Notes under the pieces: model-generated
The model's input: the letters and a program-made list of their open reading frames with translations, nothing else
Databases searched by the model: none
Told to the model about the DNA's origin: nothing
Source of the DNA: Candidatus Marinamargulisbacteria bacterium SCGC AG-410-N11
GTDB taxonomy: Bacteria > Margulisbacteria > Marinamargulisbacteria > GCA-2716485 > AG-410-N11
Reading direction: 5' to 3'
Assembly: GCA_003265895.1 (NCBI GenBank)
Contig: QFBS01000008.1
Span: 1 to 53,648, forward strand
Length of the DNA stretch: 53,648 nucleotides
In this document: positions 28,352-38,181 of the stretch, in pieces
Numbering within the stretch: the first letter of the stretch is position 1
Layout of the letters: the number at the start of each line of letters is the position of its first letter
Program-made: the position numbers and the translations under genes

Positions 28352-31135
28352 TTAAGCTGGGATTAGTTCATCATTGCCCATTAATATATTAGTAACTTCA
28401 TCAATATCAATAGCCTTACCTTCGATTGAGTCGATATCAATAATTTGGGCAAGTAAATGACGTTTTTGTTCTTGTAATTGATGAATCTTTTCCTCTATTG
28501 TACCTTGAGCAATGCATTTATAAACCATTACTTTTTGGGTTTGTCCCATTCGATGGACTCGGTCGGTAGCCTGTGATTCAATCGCTGGGTTCCACCAAGG
28601 ATCTAAATGAAACACATAATCTGCTGCCGTTAAGTTGATACCAACACCACCAGCTTTAAGAGAGATAATAAAAACGCCAGAGCCGTTTGCTGATTGAAAA
28701 CGGTTAACAGCTTCAATCCGCTTTTTAGCATTAACACTACCGTCGATACGTTCATGGTAAAATTGGTTTTGGTTTAACCAAGTTTGAATAATATCTAACA
28801 TTTTCGTGAACTGAGAAAAAATAACAACTTTATGTCCTTTATGCATTAACTCGGCACATTTTTCTTTTAATGTTTCAAACTTAGCAGACTCTATATCCGT
28901 TCCATCAAACTCGGGTAATAGTCCTGGGTGTGTACATACTTGTCTCAACTTAAGAAGCGAGGTTAATACATGCAGCCGTCTATTTTTACCAGCAGAATCT
29001 CGAATACCTCGTTGAGTAGCTGTTAAAACAGTTTTATATAACTCTAGCTGAGCATCAGAAAGTGGACATGTTAATGTGATTTCTGTTTTTTCTGGTAACG
29101 AATCTAACACCTCATTTTTTTCTCTTCTAAGAATAAACGGTTTGATTTTAGTTTTTAAAAAGTCACGAGACCCTTGCTTAATATCATTATCAAACTGCGA
29201 TTTAGTACCTAAAAATGAAGGCATAACAAAGTCGAATAAATTCCATAAATCTTGTAATTGATTTTCGATTGGGGTACCCGTAAGTAATAATTTAAATGAC
29301 CCGGTAATTTGTTTCATTGCTTTAGAGATTTGGGCCATTGGGTTTTTCATATATTGAGCTTCATCAACAATAACCACTTGAAAAAACATAGACTTAAACA
29401 ATTCTAAATCATTTTTTAGAACACCATAAGTTGTAATAATAACATTAACATCTTTTAATTTGGATACCTGTTTGTGACGGCCAGGACCGGTATAAATAAT
29501 AGACGACATGGAAGGCGCAAATGTTTTTAATTCTTTTTGCCAGTTATATAAAACATTCGTAGGACCAACGATAAGAAATGGTCGCTCTTGTTTTAATGTG
29601 GTTAAAAAGGCAATTGTTTGAACAGTTTTTCCAAGACCCATATCATCGGCTAATATACCACCTAAACCGGCATTATTTAAAAAGCTAAGCCAATTTACAC
29701 CTTGTTGTTGATAGATTCTTAAACTTCCTTTAAACGAGGCTGGGATTTTTGTGTTATCACGAGTATGAGATTGTTGTATCGTTGATATTAATGATTGAAC
29801 ATCTTGATTGCTTGAACTGGATTTACTACAAGCCATTAACGGTAATATTTCTTCTTTTCGAAACTTTTTTCCTACTTTAAATGCTCCAAATTGAGCAAGT
29901 TTTTCAAGTTCTTGTCGCGACTCTTTGGTTACTTTGACAAACCCTTTTTTAGTTTTTAAAAAACCTTTGTTTTCTACCATTAGCCGAGCAATTTCTTGCA
30001 GTGACATTTTTTGATCTAATACTTGGCAGCTTGGCTCAAAAAAGAACCAATCGAGTCCACTGGATGCATTAATTCCATATTCTAGATCGATCGGAGTATC
30101 AAGAATAGTTAAATCGGTTATATTAGAGGTTACTTGCCAGCCACGGTTTTTGACGGTAGGGATAACTTTATCTAAAAATATTCCGATATCAGCTAAGTTT
30201 TCTAATAGAAAAGGAATATTGTTTTCGTTATACAAGGTCATTAAATCTTGTTGATAAGTAACTTCCATATCAACCAAACGTTTAATCGTATTTCCTGTTT
30301 CTTTATCTATAATAAGATCTCGTGTATCATTAACCTCGACCGGCTCATTCCCATAAAGATAAGAGAGTGTCGGGGTTAGTATCTTATTCTCAAAGTCAAG
30401 CTTTAAACATGGTGTTGGGGTAATATCTTGAGGTAATAAAAAGGAGATATCACCACGAGTTTGCCAACGAAGCGTATATTTATAAGGAATTTGAATGTTA
30501 TGAATAACATGAATCGCTTGTTCTCGAGAATAAACCACAATATCTTGATCTAAGAACTTATTAATAAATTCATCTAGATCTTCTGTGAGTTGTGTTAGTA
30601 AAACCCCACGACAAAAACAAAATGAGTGTGTCTCTGTTCGTAAAACAAGCCACGATAAAGGGTCTTGTCGCCATTGCTTAATATTAACTAAACGAACATG
30701 TAGACCAGACGCTCGTGGCATTAATTCGATTGTAATAGGTAGTGTAGCATCTAATTTAACTCGTCGTGTTGGTTTTTTTGATTTTGTTTTCCAATACAAT
30801 GGTATTTGATAATCGAGGATATGTTTAAAAAAGTAGGCCATATCATCATCACGAGTCATACCAAAATATAAGCGTCCATTATACGAAATCTTTTTAATGA
30901 TTTTAGTTAATCGATAACAGAAATTAAGCTCATATTTAGTGAGTTGTTTTTCGTTTTTATATAAAAACTGCATAAACGATGATAGCGCTAGTGACGGTCT
31001 CTCTTCATTCCATCTAAGATGGACAGCTAGTATGAGTTGTTTATTGCCATCAAAGATAAACTCTGCAGTTGCACTTAATATTGCATCCATAACACGTAGT
31101 ATATCCTCTCTTTTTCTTGTTATCAAGCTATTCAT
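28352..31135 (-). CDS. SNF2-family DEAD/H helicase-like ATPase
   Basis: The 927-residue protein has a C-terminal SNF2/Rad54-type ATPase core: Walker A in GGILADDMGLGKTVQ near residue 495, VDEAQYMKN (motif II, DEAQ) near 592, LLTGTPIENQLQDLW (motif III), and the second lobe with VVIFSQFTKML, LKAGGVGINLTAADYV and DRVHRMGQTQKV. The N-terminal 450 residues are unique to this group, and I see no zinc-binding SWIM motif. Bacterial members translocate on double-stranded DNA, and some belong to defence or repair systems. Here the neighbours are unrelated, so no system can be assigned. It is transcribed toward the giant-protein genes. Confidence 0.93.
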   Translation of the reverse strand: MNSLITRKREDILRVMDAILSATAEFIFDGNKQLILAVHLRWNEERPSLALSSFMQFLYKNEKQLTKYELNFCYRLTKIIKKISYNGRLYFGMTRDDDMAYFFKHILDYQIPLYWKTKSKKPTRRVKLDATLPITIELMPRASGLHVRLVNIKQWRQDPLSWLVLRTETHSFCFCRGVLLTQLTEDLDEFINKFLDQDIVVYSREQAIHVIHNIQIPYKYTLRWQTRGDISFLLPQDITPTPCLKLDFENKILTPTLSYLYGNEPVEVNDTRDLIIDKETGNTIKRLVDMEVTYQQDLMTLYNENNIPFLLENLADIGIFLDKVIPTVKNRGWQVTSNITDLTILDTPIDLEYGINASSGLDWFFFEPSCQVLDQKMSLQEIARLMVENKGFLKTKKGFVKVTKESRQELEKLAQFGAFKVGKKFRKEEILPLMACSKSSSSNQDVQSLISTIQQSHTRDNTKIPASFKGSLRIYQQQGVNWLSFLNNAGLGGILADDMGLGKTVQTIAFLTTLKQERPFLIVGPTNVLYNWQKELKTFAPSMSSIIYTGPGRHKQVSKLKDVNVIITTYGVLKNDLELFKSMFFQVVIVDEAQYMKNPMAQISKAMKQITGSFKLLLTGTPIENQLQDLWNLFDFVMPSFLGTKSQFDNDIKQGSRDFLKTKIKPFILRREKNEVLDSLPEKTEITLTCPLSDAQLELYKTVLTATQRGIRDSAGKNRRLHVLTSLLKLRQVCTHPGLLPEFDGTDIESAKFETLKEKCAELMHKGHKVVIFSQFTKMLDIIQTWLNQNQFYHERIDGSVNAKKRIEAVNRFQSANGSGVFIISLKAGGVGINLTAADYVFHLDPWWNPAIESQATDRVHRMGQTQKVMVYKCIAQGTIEEKIHQLQEQKRHLLAQIIDIDSIEGKAIDIDEVTNILMGNDELIPA

Positions 31136-31496
31136 TATTTAGAAATAAAGAATAACTTACAATCAAGTGTATCTACACATATCTATTTAATTCAGGTAAT
31201 CATGTGAATTAAATAATAATTTCTAGTTAAGATGAAATTAGATTTGTTATAAATCATATTTAATCATAACTAAAAAGTAATCAAACGTTAAGTATTTATT
31301 TTCTAACGCTTATATTTATTTATCGTAAATAAGCATTGAAAAGTTATATCGAAAAAAATTAATATATGTTTAGTATTGACTAAAGTTAAAAAATTTATTA
31401 AAAACGGTTAAGCTAAGAGTATTCTTGAAATAACTATAAATAGCGAGAAAAGTAAGCTCTAAATGAAATAATTTGAATGATGTTAGGACCTTAACA
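31136..31496. other. Divergent intergenic region between helicase and ankyrin genes
   Basis: These 361 very AT-rich bases separate two divergent genes. They contain a perfect 11-bp inverted repeat (listed separately) and a TTGACT at 31376-31381 that could be a -35 box for the ankyrin gene, though its -10 (TATTAA at 31396-31401) is poorly spaced. I see no RNA gene. Confidence 0.5.
31184..31215. promoter_or_regulatory. Perfect 11-bp inverted repeat, possible operator
   Basis: TATTTAATTCA (31184-31194) and TGAATTAAATA (31205-31215) are exact reverse complements around GGTAATCATG. It lies 49 bases upstream of the helicase start codon. The lack of a T run argues against a terminator; an operator for a dimeric regulator is plausible. 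Confidence 0.45.
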
Positions 31497-34400
31497 GTGT
31501 TAAAAAATAAACAAATTGCTTATTACCAAAACAAAACTATTTTTTTAGATCAACTGAACGTATTAAATGAATGTTTTTGTGAAGTTGTTGAGGGGCTAAA
31601 CGGTGCTGAACTGGATTATTTAAGAGGTCAAAAAATAGTATGGCCTTTTGAGCTAGGTTTTTTAGAAAATGAGCAAGCATTTATTAATCCTTTTACAGAT
31701 TTAGATCAAATACAGTTAGCGATTGGGTTTGAAAAAAAGATGAATTTAAAGGAATTACAACAAAAATCAAAAGATAAAATAAGGTATATTATTCCTAAAT
31801 TAATTGAAATGGGTTTTTTAGTTAAACATGGAATAGATCAATCATCAACAATCGAATCTTATATAAATCAGCCATTACTTATTCAAGAAATAGGAGCTGT
31901 ATTTAGTGAGTTTAATATGAGCCAGTGGCATTTAAACCAAGGAGGAAGCCCAGATTGCAAGATCGATAGTATCAAGTATCAATTTTTAAATGAGTTATAT
32001 TCAATCGAGGATGAATTAGGGTCGAAGTCATTTTTGATTTTAATGAAGCAATTATTTAAACAAGAAATCAAAATAGATAAAGTATTTAATTTTATAAATA
32101 CCCTAGAAACGATCGAGTCTAAGATAGACGACATAACGCACATATATCATACAACCCCCAACCAGTTATTTCCAAACTTTGAAACTGGTTTTAAACAATT
32201 AAAACTAGACTATTTAAATCATAAGCAACATTTTAAAAGTAATGAAATAGAAAAACAAAATAAAGAACTTTTAGATAAATATAATACACTAACTAGGTTA
32301 TTAGCTTGTTATCAAGGGTCAGAGCTATCCATGGAAAAATCAAAGTTAAACAAGATTTTAAGATATTTATATTTTTTACAAAATAAAACAGGTATTACTG
32401 ATTCAACGATAGTTGCCGAATTTATGATGAAAAATAATAAAGATCTTAACCATAATATCGAAAGTGTAGTTACTGTTTTAAATGAAAAAGGGACGACATT
32501 TGATTCTGTTTGCCATAAATTAAATCATATGCCAGTACTTAATGATAGTATAATCGAGGCATTTATTACGGCTTGGTCATCCATAACAGGACTTAGCTTT
32601 TCTGATCTAAAAAACAGATATGATCAGATTAGGGACGGTATTCAATATATAAATATGTCATCATTTGTTATTGGAAAGAGTAAAGATTTAATGAAAAATG
32701 AACAAATTATTGAACAATTAAAGCAGTTAATTAAGAATTTTGGTGCCTTTGAAGATGAGTTAAACTTTAGAGTGGTTAAGAATTTTGACCAAATAAAGAC
32801 AGCGTTGGATGAATACTTATTAAGCTATAGAACAAATTTAATTAATATTAATCAATATAATATCGGAAAAAAAGCATTATATCTGATTACAGAAATAAAA
32901 AAAATAGGTGAAGACCCATTTGTAAATGAACTAGAAGATCAATTGATTAGCCATTATTTTAATGGTACAAGAAAAAGTGAGTTAGTTACCAGTTTGAACT
33001 TATTTGAAACGTACTGTCAACTAAACAAACCAATAAAAAGCCAGTTAATTAAAACAGTTAAATTATATTTAGAAATATTTAATGAATTAAATACCAAGTA
33101 TATTCAGCATGCCACAATATCAGGAACTAAACCTAAAAGTAAATTTAGATTAAAACGAGATGCCTTTAACCGAATGGTTTTCTCTTGGCTAAAAACTCAG
33201 TCTAATCCAGTCGTAAAAGAGATATTAACAATGTTAAGACAATCAAGAAGTGAGGCTTGTTTTTGTTTTGGTTTTTTTCCAGAAGTATATAAACTATTAA
33301 ACGAAGAAGATGGACATTATCAACAAAAGCAACAGGACTTAAACGATGCATTATTGTTAAGCTTATCCTCTTCTAAAACACAGTTTTGTCAAAAGCAAAT
33401 TAGAAAACTTGTTTATGATTATTTTAAATCGATTGTATTTGGGGCTCATAAACCAGTAAACATAGCTCAAGCCAATCAAAAAAGTGATACTGAACAGTTA
33501 ACTACAACCAAACGCTTAAATCGTTTCCATATCCGATTTAATAATGTGATTGGCGATAAATGGTTATCTAAGTTATCGATAAAATATGATAATTATAGTT
33601 TGTTTTTAATTATCTTTAAAAACATTGAAGATAAGTTATCAAATGAAAGCATGTACTTAGATCAAGAAGAGCAAGAAGAAAGTAGTTATCAAGAAAGGTG
33701 TAAAGATCTTATCACTGATCTTGTAGAAAAACCCTTAAAGACAGTTCTTACAGATTGGGAGATCTTTGAAAAGATTGGCCAAGATTATAATACGGTTGTT
33801 CAAACATTAGAAGGTTTTATTCAAGAAACAGAAAGCAAACTAATCAGTAGTAATGACTTCTATAGAGAATCGTTAGAGTTAGAGGTTAGTCACTTAAAAA
33901 GGAAGCTTATTTGGTTAAAAAAAGATTTGAATGAGTTAACTGATAATTCTAGTTTTCATGGAGATATCGATGAAGGTTCTGATCAAGAGCAAGATTTGTC
34001 TCGATCATATCAACTAGAATTTGAAACCAAGAGTAAAATTCAACGCCTGTGTAATCGGATCATTAATCGCATTTATAGTCGGATTTATTCCACGGATCTA
34101 AAAAATAAACTATGTAAAAAATTAGGTAATAGATTTAAACCGCTAACGTTTAAGGTAGCGGATATTAATACTTTAAGTGTTAAAAATTCGACACTTTTTC
34201 AGTTTTATAAACAAGTATATAAAGGTCAAGACATCGTTAGAGAGTCCATTATTAGTAGTGACTTAAAAGAGCTAAGCCCCTTAGAATTTAATAAACGGTT
34301 AGTTATTGAAATTACGAATTATCCAGATATTAAAGTTTTGGACTTTCCAGCTTTTGAAAATGAACAAAAAATATCCACATTTTTTCATGAGCTAGCACTA

Positions 34401-35363
34401 TTAGACTACAGTCCAATTCAAATTAATAAACTTTTTGAAAATATCAAAAAGTTTTATAAGTTTGAACCTAGGGTAAATGAAGTTAATATCAATAATAAGA
34501 CACCATTAATGTTAGCATTAGAGCTAAATAAGACTTCAGATTACGCCAAACAACTAATATCCTATTTAGACGATAAAGATATTATAAAAAGTGATAGTAA
34601 TGGGAAAACAGCGGTAAATTACGCGATCGAGAATAATAAAAAAGATATTTTCGATTTGTTAGTAACTAAATATCCAGAGCTAAATAATATAGCGCAAAGT
34701 GATAATATTAGGCATCCCTTCTTAAGTTATATTGAGAATAATATTAAATGGAATTATTATACAAAAGATAATATTACCCCGTTTTTAGAGTTAAAATGTG
34801 GAGATAATCAATTTATGCCTATTCACTTGGCTGGGTATTATAAAAACATTGAAATGATGCAAGCATTAATAGATGCAGTTCCTGTAAGCGGTGACCGAAA
34901 AATAACAAAATCATCTTTATTTGAGATGAAAACTAGAGATGATAAGACATGTTTAGAAATAGCATGTAGAGAAGGGCACTATGAATTTGTTTTAAAAGTA
35001 TTACAAAACTATGACTATTTAATTTCTGGAGAGGTAAAAAACAGTATTGGTAACACGATATATGAAAACATTATGGATATACTAGAAGATGACTTGCCAC
35101 TAAACTCAAATTTAAAGAAAGATTGTCGAAATATAGCGTCAAATTTAATAGAAATAAGAAAAACAGTAATAGAAGCGTTTAAAATTTTTGATATTATTTT
35201 TTATATAGAAGATGCTATTTTTTGTGATTTTATTAAAAAATACATACAATGTTGTCAAAAATATCCATTGTTAAAAAGTGAGGAGACGTTAAGGATCTGT
35301 TTTGACTATTTGGCAAGTCAACAACAAAGTCCAAACAAACGGCGTCGGTTAAGTTCTCCATAA
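31497..35363 (+). CDS. Large ankyrin-repeat protein, putative effector
   Basis: The 1288-residue protein is mostly predicted alpha-helical, with many Leu/Lys/Glu segments and no recognised domain until about residue 989. From there to about 1174 several ankyrin repeats are visible: NKTPLMLALELNKTS, NGKTAVNYAIENNKKDIFDL, FMPIHLAGYYKNIEMMQALI and DKTCLEIACREGHYEFVLKV. It ends in PNKRRRLSSP, which resembles a monopartite nuclear-localisation signal. No signal peptide is present, so delivery would need a type IV or similar secretion system. I chose the GTG at 31497 because AGGA lies eight bases before it; the in-frame TTG at 31473 has no binding site. Ankyrin proteins of this size are typical of intracellular bacteria; the target is unknown. 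Confidence 0.8.
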   Translation: MLKNKQIAYYQNKTIFLDQLNVLNECFCEVVEGLNGAELDYLRGQKIVWPFELGFLENEQAFINPFTDLDQIQLAIGFEKKMNLKELQQKSKDKIRYIIPKLIEMGFLVKHGIDQSSTIESYINQPLLIQEIGAVFSEFNMSQWHLNQGGSPDCKIDSIKYQFLNELYSIEDELGSKSFLILMKQLFKQEIKIDKVFNFINTLETIESKIDDITHIYHTTPNQLFPNFETGFKQLKLDYLNHKQHFKSNEIEKQNKELLDKYNTLTRLLACYQGSELSMEKSKLNKILRYLYFLQNKTGITDSTIVAEFMMKNNKDLNHNIESVVTVLNEKGTTFDSVCHKLNHMPVLNDSIIEAFITAWSSITGLSFSDLKNRYDQIRDGIQYINMSSFVIGKSKDLMKNEQIIEQLKQLIKNFGAFEDELNFRVVKNFDQIKTALDEYLLSYRTNLININQYNIGKKALYLITEIKKIGEDPFVNELEDQLISHYFNGTRKSELVTSLNLFETYCQLNKPIKSQLIKTVKLYLEIFNELNTKYIQHATISGTKPKSKFRLKRDAFNRMVFSWLKTQSNPVVKEILTMLRQSRSEACFCFGFFPEVYKLLNEEDGHYQQKQQDLNDALLLSLSSSKTQFCQKQIRKLVYDYFKSIVFGAHKPVNIAQANQKSDTEQLTTTKRLNRFHIRFNNVIGDKWLSKLSIKYDNYSLFLIIFKNIEDKLSNESMYLDQEEQEESSYQERCKDLITDLVEKPLKTVLTDWEIFEKIGQDYNTVVQTLEGFIQETESKLISSNDFYRESLELEVSHLKRKLIWLKKDLNELTDNSSFHGDIDEGSDQEQDLSRSYQLEFETKSKIQRLCNRIINRIYSRIYSTDLKNKLCKKLGNRFKPLTFKVADINTLSVKNSTLFQFYKQVYKGQDIVRESIISSDLKELSPLEFNKRLVIEITNYPDIKVLDFPAFENEQKISTFFHELALLDYSPIQINKLFENIKKFYKFEPRVNEVNINNKTPLMLALELNKTSDYAKQLISYLDDKDIIKSDSNGKTAVNYAIENNKKDIFDLLVTKYPELNNIAQSDNIRHPFLSYIENNIKWNYYTKDNITPFLELKCGDNQFMPIHLAGYYKNIEMMQALIDAVPVSGDRKITKSSLFEMKTRDDKTCLEIACREGHYEFVLKVLQNYDYLISGEVKNSIGNTIYENIMDILEDDLPLNSNLKKDCRNIASNLIEIRKTVIEAFKIFDIIFYIEDAIFCDFIKKYIQCCQKYPLLKSEETLRICFDYLASQQQSPNKRRRLSSP

Positions 35364-35371
35364 AATACAGA

Positions 35372-36016
35372 CTATTTATTGACAAATAAGTTAGATAAAA
35401 TCATGGGTAATACGCGCGGGTGTTTGCTATGGCTAATAATGACGTTTCCTAAGGAATGGTAATCTGTTTTTTGATGTGGAAAACCTTTAAGAATACTAGT
35501 AATAGACAGTGAATACGGTTGAATAGCCTTACTTAGTGCATTAAAGTCTAAGTCTTCAGATACATCAATAATTAAAGGTGGGTTAGTAGTGGAGAGATTA
35601 TAGAATGTTTTCAGCTCTTTAATAGAGCTAATCAGTTTTAAATGTGGTGGTAATGAATAGGATCTTAGCTGATTAACCTTATTAGTGAATAAAATAGTTA
35701 ACGGTTTTTGTAGCGAAAGAAAGATAGTTTTTTTAGTATCGTTATAATGGGTATGGGATGGTTGATCTTTAGGCAGAAAAAGGATGGATCTTTGATAACA
35801 GTCTTGCGCTAGTTGTTGATGCTTTTTTGAATTTAGACTCGTTTTAATAGCTGGCCAATCGCTGTTTATTGAAGGTTGAGATACAGATTGTTTATAGCGT
35901 GCAATTTTAGCTAACGATTTATCTAATTGTAATAATAGGCTAGGATTAGTTTTGATATAGGTTGATAGTGCTTTAATACAGTTTATAACAGAATTGTAGT
36001 CACTTAATAACATCAA
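35372..36016 (-). pseudogene. nagZ: NagZ-like glycoside hydrolase family 3, C-terminal part after a frameshift
   Basis: This frame continues the GH3 protein encoded immediately upstream. Read from 36070, the shifted frame gives HFSLPQACIKAFLAGHDVLM and then LLSDYN, which is what follows TDDL-M in GH3 N-acetylglucosaminidases. The next part, LLQLDKSLAKIARYK, is the usual helix at the end of the GH3 barrel. About 140 residues remain, with QDCYQRSILFLPKD resembling the start of the GH3 C-terminal domain. The first in-frame start codon (TTG at 36016) has no ribosome binding site, so this part is probably not translated by itself. It is either the broken end of nagZ or is joined by slippage at the A7 tract. 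Confidence 0.8.
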
Positions 36017-36020
36017 AACA

Positions 36021-36953
36021 TCATGACCGGCTAAAAAAGCCTTTATACAGGCTTGAGGTAAGGAAAAATGTTTTTTTAATAGCAGACATATTTAGATCGT
36101 CAGTTATAACCAAGCCACGAAACTGGTACCGTTTTTTTAACCAATCCGTTGTTATTACTTTTGATAAACTAGCTGGATAATTAGGGTCAATACTGGGAAC
36201 CAGTAAATGACCTGTCATAATCGCTTTCGCTTGATGATTAATATGATGCTGAAAGGGAATTGTTGTAAAGAGATTGATATGATCTGCTGTTTGATTGATA
36301 GACGGTAATTCTAAATGAGAGTCGATAGCTGTATCTCCATGGCCTGGAAAATGCTTTAAAACGGCAAGTAAGTTGTTGGCCTCGATTCCTTTTCGGTATG
36401 ATTGACTTAGTTTTGTAACGATATCAACATGATTCCCAAAGCTCCTAACGCCAATAACCGGGTTTTGAGGGTTTGTATTGATATCTAGAACTGGTCCTAA
36501 AAATAAATTAACACCTAATAGTTTTAGTTCACTCCCAACTGCAGATCCAACAGATTGAGTAAGGATAGGCGATTGAATGGTTCCTAGTGCCATAGCTGGT
36601 GGAAATAACGTGATATTTTGTTTAATTCGAGATACGGAGTCACCTTCTTGGTCAATCGCGATCCAATACGAAGAAAAATGTGATTTTAAAGCAAAGGTTT
36701 GTAATGTTTGAGTACAAAGTAAAAGATCTTTAGCATTATTAAATTGATTACCAATAATAACAAATCCGCCAATAGGATACTTACTAAGTAAGCGTGAATT
36801 AGAAGGGTTAATAAGAGGATCTGTTAGCTGAACTAAAAAAAGTTGAGCTACTTTTTGTTCAATAGTTAAGTTAATTGAGGATGCATGAATAAAAGAAGAC
36901 GAAACTAAAAGAATAAGAGTTGATATAATAGTTATAAAATAATTCATATACAA
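36021..36953 (-). CDS. nagZ: Beta-N-acetylglucosaminidase NagZ-like (GH3), N-terminal part, frameshifted near its end
   Basis: GH3 NagZ enzymes remove N-acetylglucosamine from peptidoglycan fragments during cell-wall recycling. The protein has an N-terminal hydrophobic signal (about 4-24, ending SSFIHAS), so this one should be exported, whereas E. coli NagZ is cytosolic. Motifs include GGFVIIGNQ, AIDQEGDSVSRI, the catalytic loop KHFPGHGDTAIDSH and VITDDLNMSAI with the nucleophile aspartate. After AIKK the frame leaves the family and stops 15 residues later. One extra base in a run of seven A (T7 at 36071-36077 on the plus strand) explains this: removing it joins this part to the following frame into one protein of about 526 residues. 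The catalytic residues precede the shift, but the last barrel elements are lost without correction. Confidence 0.85.
   Translation of the reverse strand: MYMNYFITIISTLILLVSSSFIHASSINLTIEQKVAQLFLVQLTDPLINPSNSRLLSKYPIGGFVIIGNQFNNAKDLLLCTQTLQTFALKSHFSSYWIAIDQEGDSVSRIKQNITLFPPAMALGTIQSPILTQSVGSAVGSELKLLGVNLFLGPVLDINTNPQNPVIGVRSFGNHVDIVTKLSQSYRKGIEANNLLAVLKHFPGHGDTAIDSHLELPSINQTADHINLFTTIPFQHHINHQAKAIMTGHLLVPSIDPNYPASLSKVITTDWLKKRYQFRGLVITDDLNMSAIKKTFFLTSSLYKGFFSRS
36071..36077 (-). other. A7 homopolymer at the nagZ frameshift
   Basis: The coding strand reads GCT ATT AAA AAA A|CA TTT. Seven A residues put the downstream part out of frame; six would restore it. The tract is either a mutation, a transcriptional or translational slippage site, or a sequencing error. 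Confidence 0.8.
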
Positions 36954-36980
36954 CTATTATATCAAATCAGTAGGTAGCCT

Positions 36981-37838
36981 TTATTTTTTAGAGTTTTGAA
37001 TTTTTAGTAGTCGCGTAGTTAGTTGTTGCGCAAATAGATCAACCTTACCAGAAAAAGCCGTTTTTCTAACTTTGTTTTTTGCTGGACGGTTAGGACTGGT
37101 ATGCTTAGAATTAACACGGGTAGGAGGTGGTGTTGACGGAGCTGTCGATTGTTCAGAACTTGGAACAGGGGATGTAAACGTTTCTGTTGATTGTTCGGAA
37201 GATAAGGATTGGGTGTCTGAGTTAGACTCATTAGACATACAGTCATGTTGGATTGGTGTGAATGGTTGATCGTCTTGAATTTGTTTTGCCAGTTTTAGTT
37301 GATCTAATTTTCGTTTTGCTAAAAAAATACGAATCATATTTTGAATAGATCTTGACGCTTGATCTGGATTACTAGTTGTTTTAATTTTTTTACAAGATCG
37401 CTCAAAGTTAATAAATACCCAGTCATCTTGAGGAGTATAAAAGTTAGGGTTAGAGATATATGGTTTTAAAGTTGAATATGTTGAGTTGTATGATGAGTTG
37501 TCATTATTTAAACGATCAATACTAAAAAGCGAACACCGAGGAGCTGGGATATCAATAGGCGGCGACGATACTCGTTCTCTTGCTTGGCTAGCCGTTGTCT
37601 CGTTGTTCTGCGTAACTTCTACTTGAGGAGTATCTAAAATTGTAATCCATGTAGGCGTTGACATTTCTGAAAAGCCATCTAAATCTAAGTTAAACATTAG
37701 TGATTCTGAAGAGTCTTGCGAAGCTTGAGATCCTGCTTGAGTAATAGTTAGATCAGTACTTCCTTGGGCATCCAAAGCCGCTAAATTATTAACGGTTGCT
37801 ACTTGCGTTAGATTAGTCGTATTAAAAAGTCCATTCAT
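36981..37838 (-). CDS. Disordered Ser/Thr/Gln-rich protein with an IQ-like motif
   Basis: The 285-residue protein is unrecognised. Residues 1-100 and 185-260 are rich in Ser, Thr, Gln, Asn and Pro and likely disordered. A central segment (about 125-150, YISNPNFYTPQDDWVFINFE) looks more structured. Residues 161-177 (ASRSIQNMIRIFLAKRK) fit the eukaryotic calmodulin-binding IQ pattern IQxxxRxxxxK/R. The C-terminus is basic (NRPAKNKVRKTAF). AAGGAG precedes the ATG by about 12 bases. No signal peptide is present. The gene lies just upstream of nagZ on the same strand and is divergent from the 1435-residue effector-like gene. A secreted host-interacting protein is a reasonable guess, not more. Confidence 0.65.
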   Translation of the reverse strand: MNGLFNTTNLTQVATVNNLAALDAQGSTDLTITQAGSQASQDSSESLMFNLDLDGFSEMSTPTWITILDTPQVEVTQNNETTASQARERVSSPPIDIPAPRCSLFSIDRLNNDNSSYNSTYSTLKPYISNPNFYTPQDDWVFINFERSCKKIKTTSNPDQASRSIQNMIRIFLAKRKLDQLKLAKQIQDDQPFTPIQHDCMSNESNSDTQSLSSEQSTETFTSPVPSSEQSTAPSTPPPTRVNSKHTSPNRPAKNKVRKTAFSGKVDLFAQQLTTRLLKIQNSKK

Positions 37839-38181
37839 AGTGTATTTCGTTCTCCTTATTTAATAACCCCTTAATCCCTTTTTAAATAAAGATCTAGAAA
37901 ACTAGCTCGATATTGAATTTTAATATGTCCGATAATTTAAATTAACGTGAATAATTTATTACAAAATTTTGAAATCTGTGACATTATACTTATGTTATGT
38001 ATGAAAGTCAAATGTTTGGTGAGTTTTAAAAGTGGGAATATTTATTTAGATTATAATATTTTTGAGTATAGCGACGTAATGACTTTATGTTATTGAACAA
38101 AATAAGAGGATCAAATACATTAAGTGCAATTTTTATTAATTTTTTAACGATAATATAATAAAAAAATTTTAGGAGAATTTT
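37839..38181. promoter_or_regulatory. Divergent intergenic region upstream of the 1435-residue gene
   Basis: These 343 AT-rich bases lie between divergent genes. A promoter candidate on the plus strand is TTGAAA (37969-37974), 16 bases, TATGTT (37991-37996), which would give a leader of about 180 bases. A TTAGGAG ribosome binding site precedes the ATG at 38182. I see no hairpin or RNA gene. Confidence 0.35.

Noticed and set aside
28352..31135. SNF2 helicase as part of a defence island
   Set aside because: No nuclease, methylase, or other defence gene adjoins it; the flanks are a surface-protein gene and an ankyrin gene.
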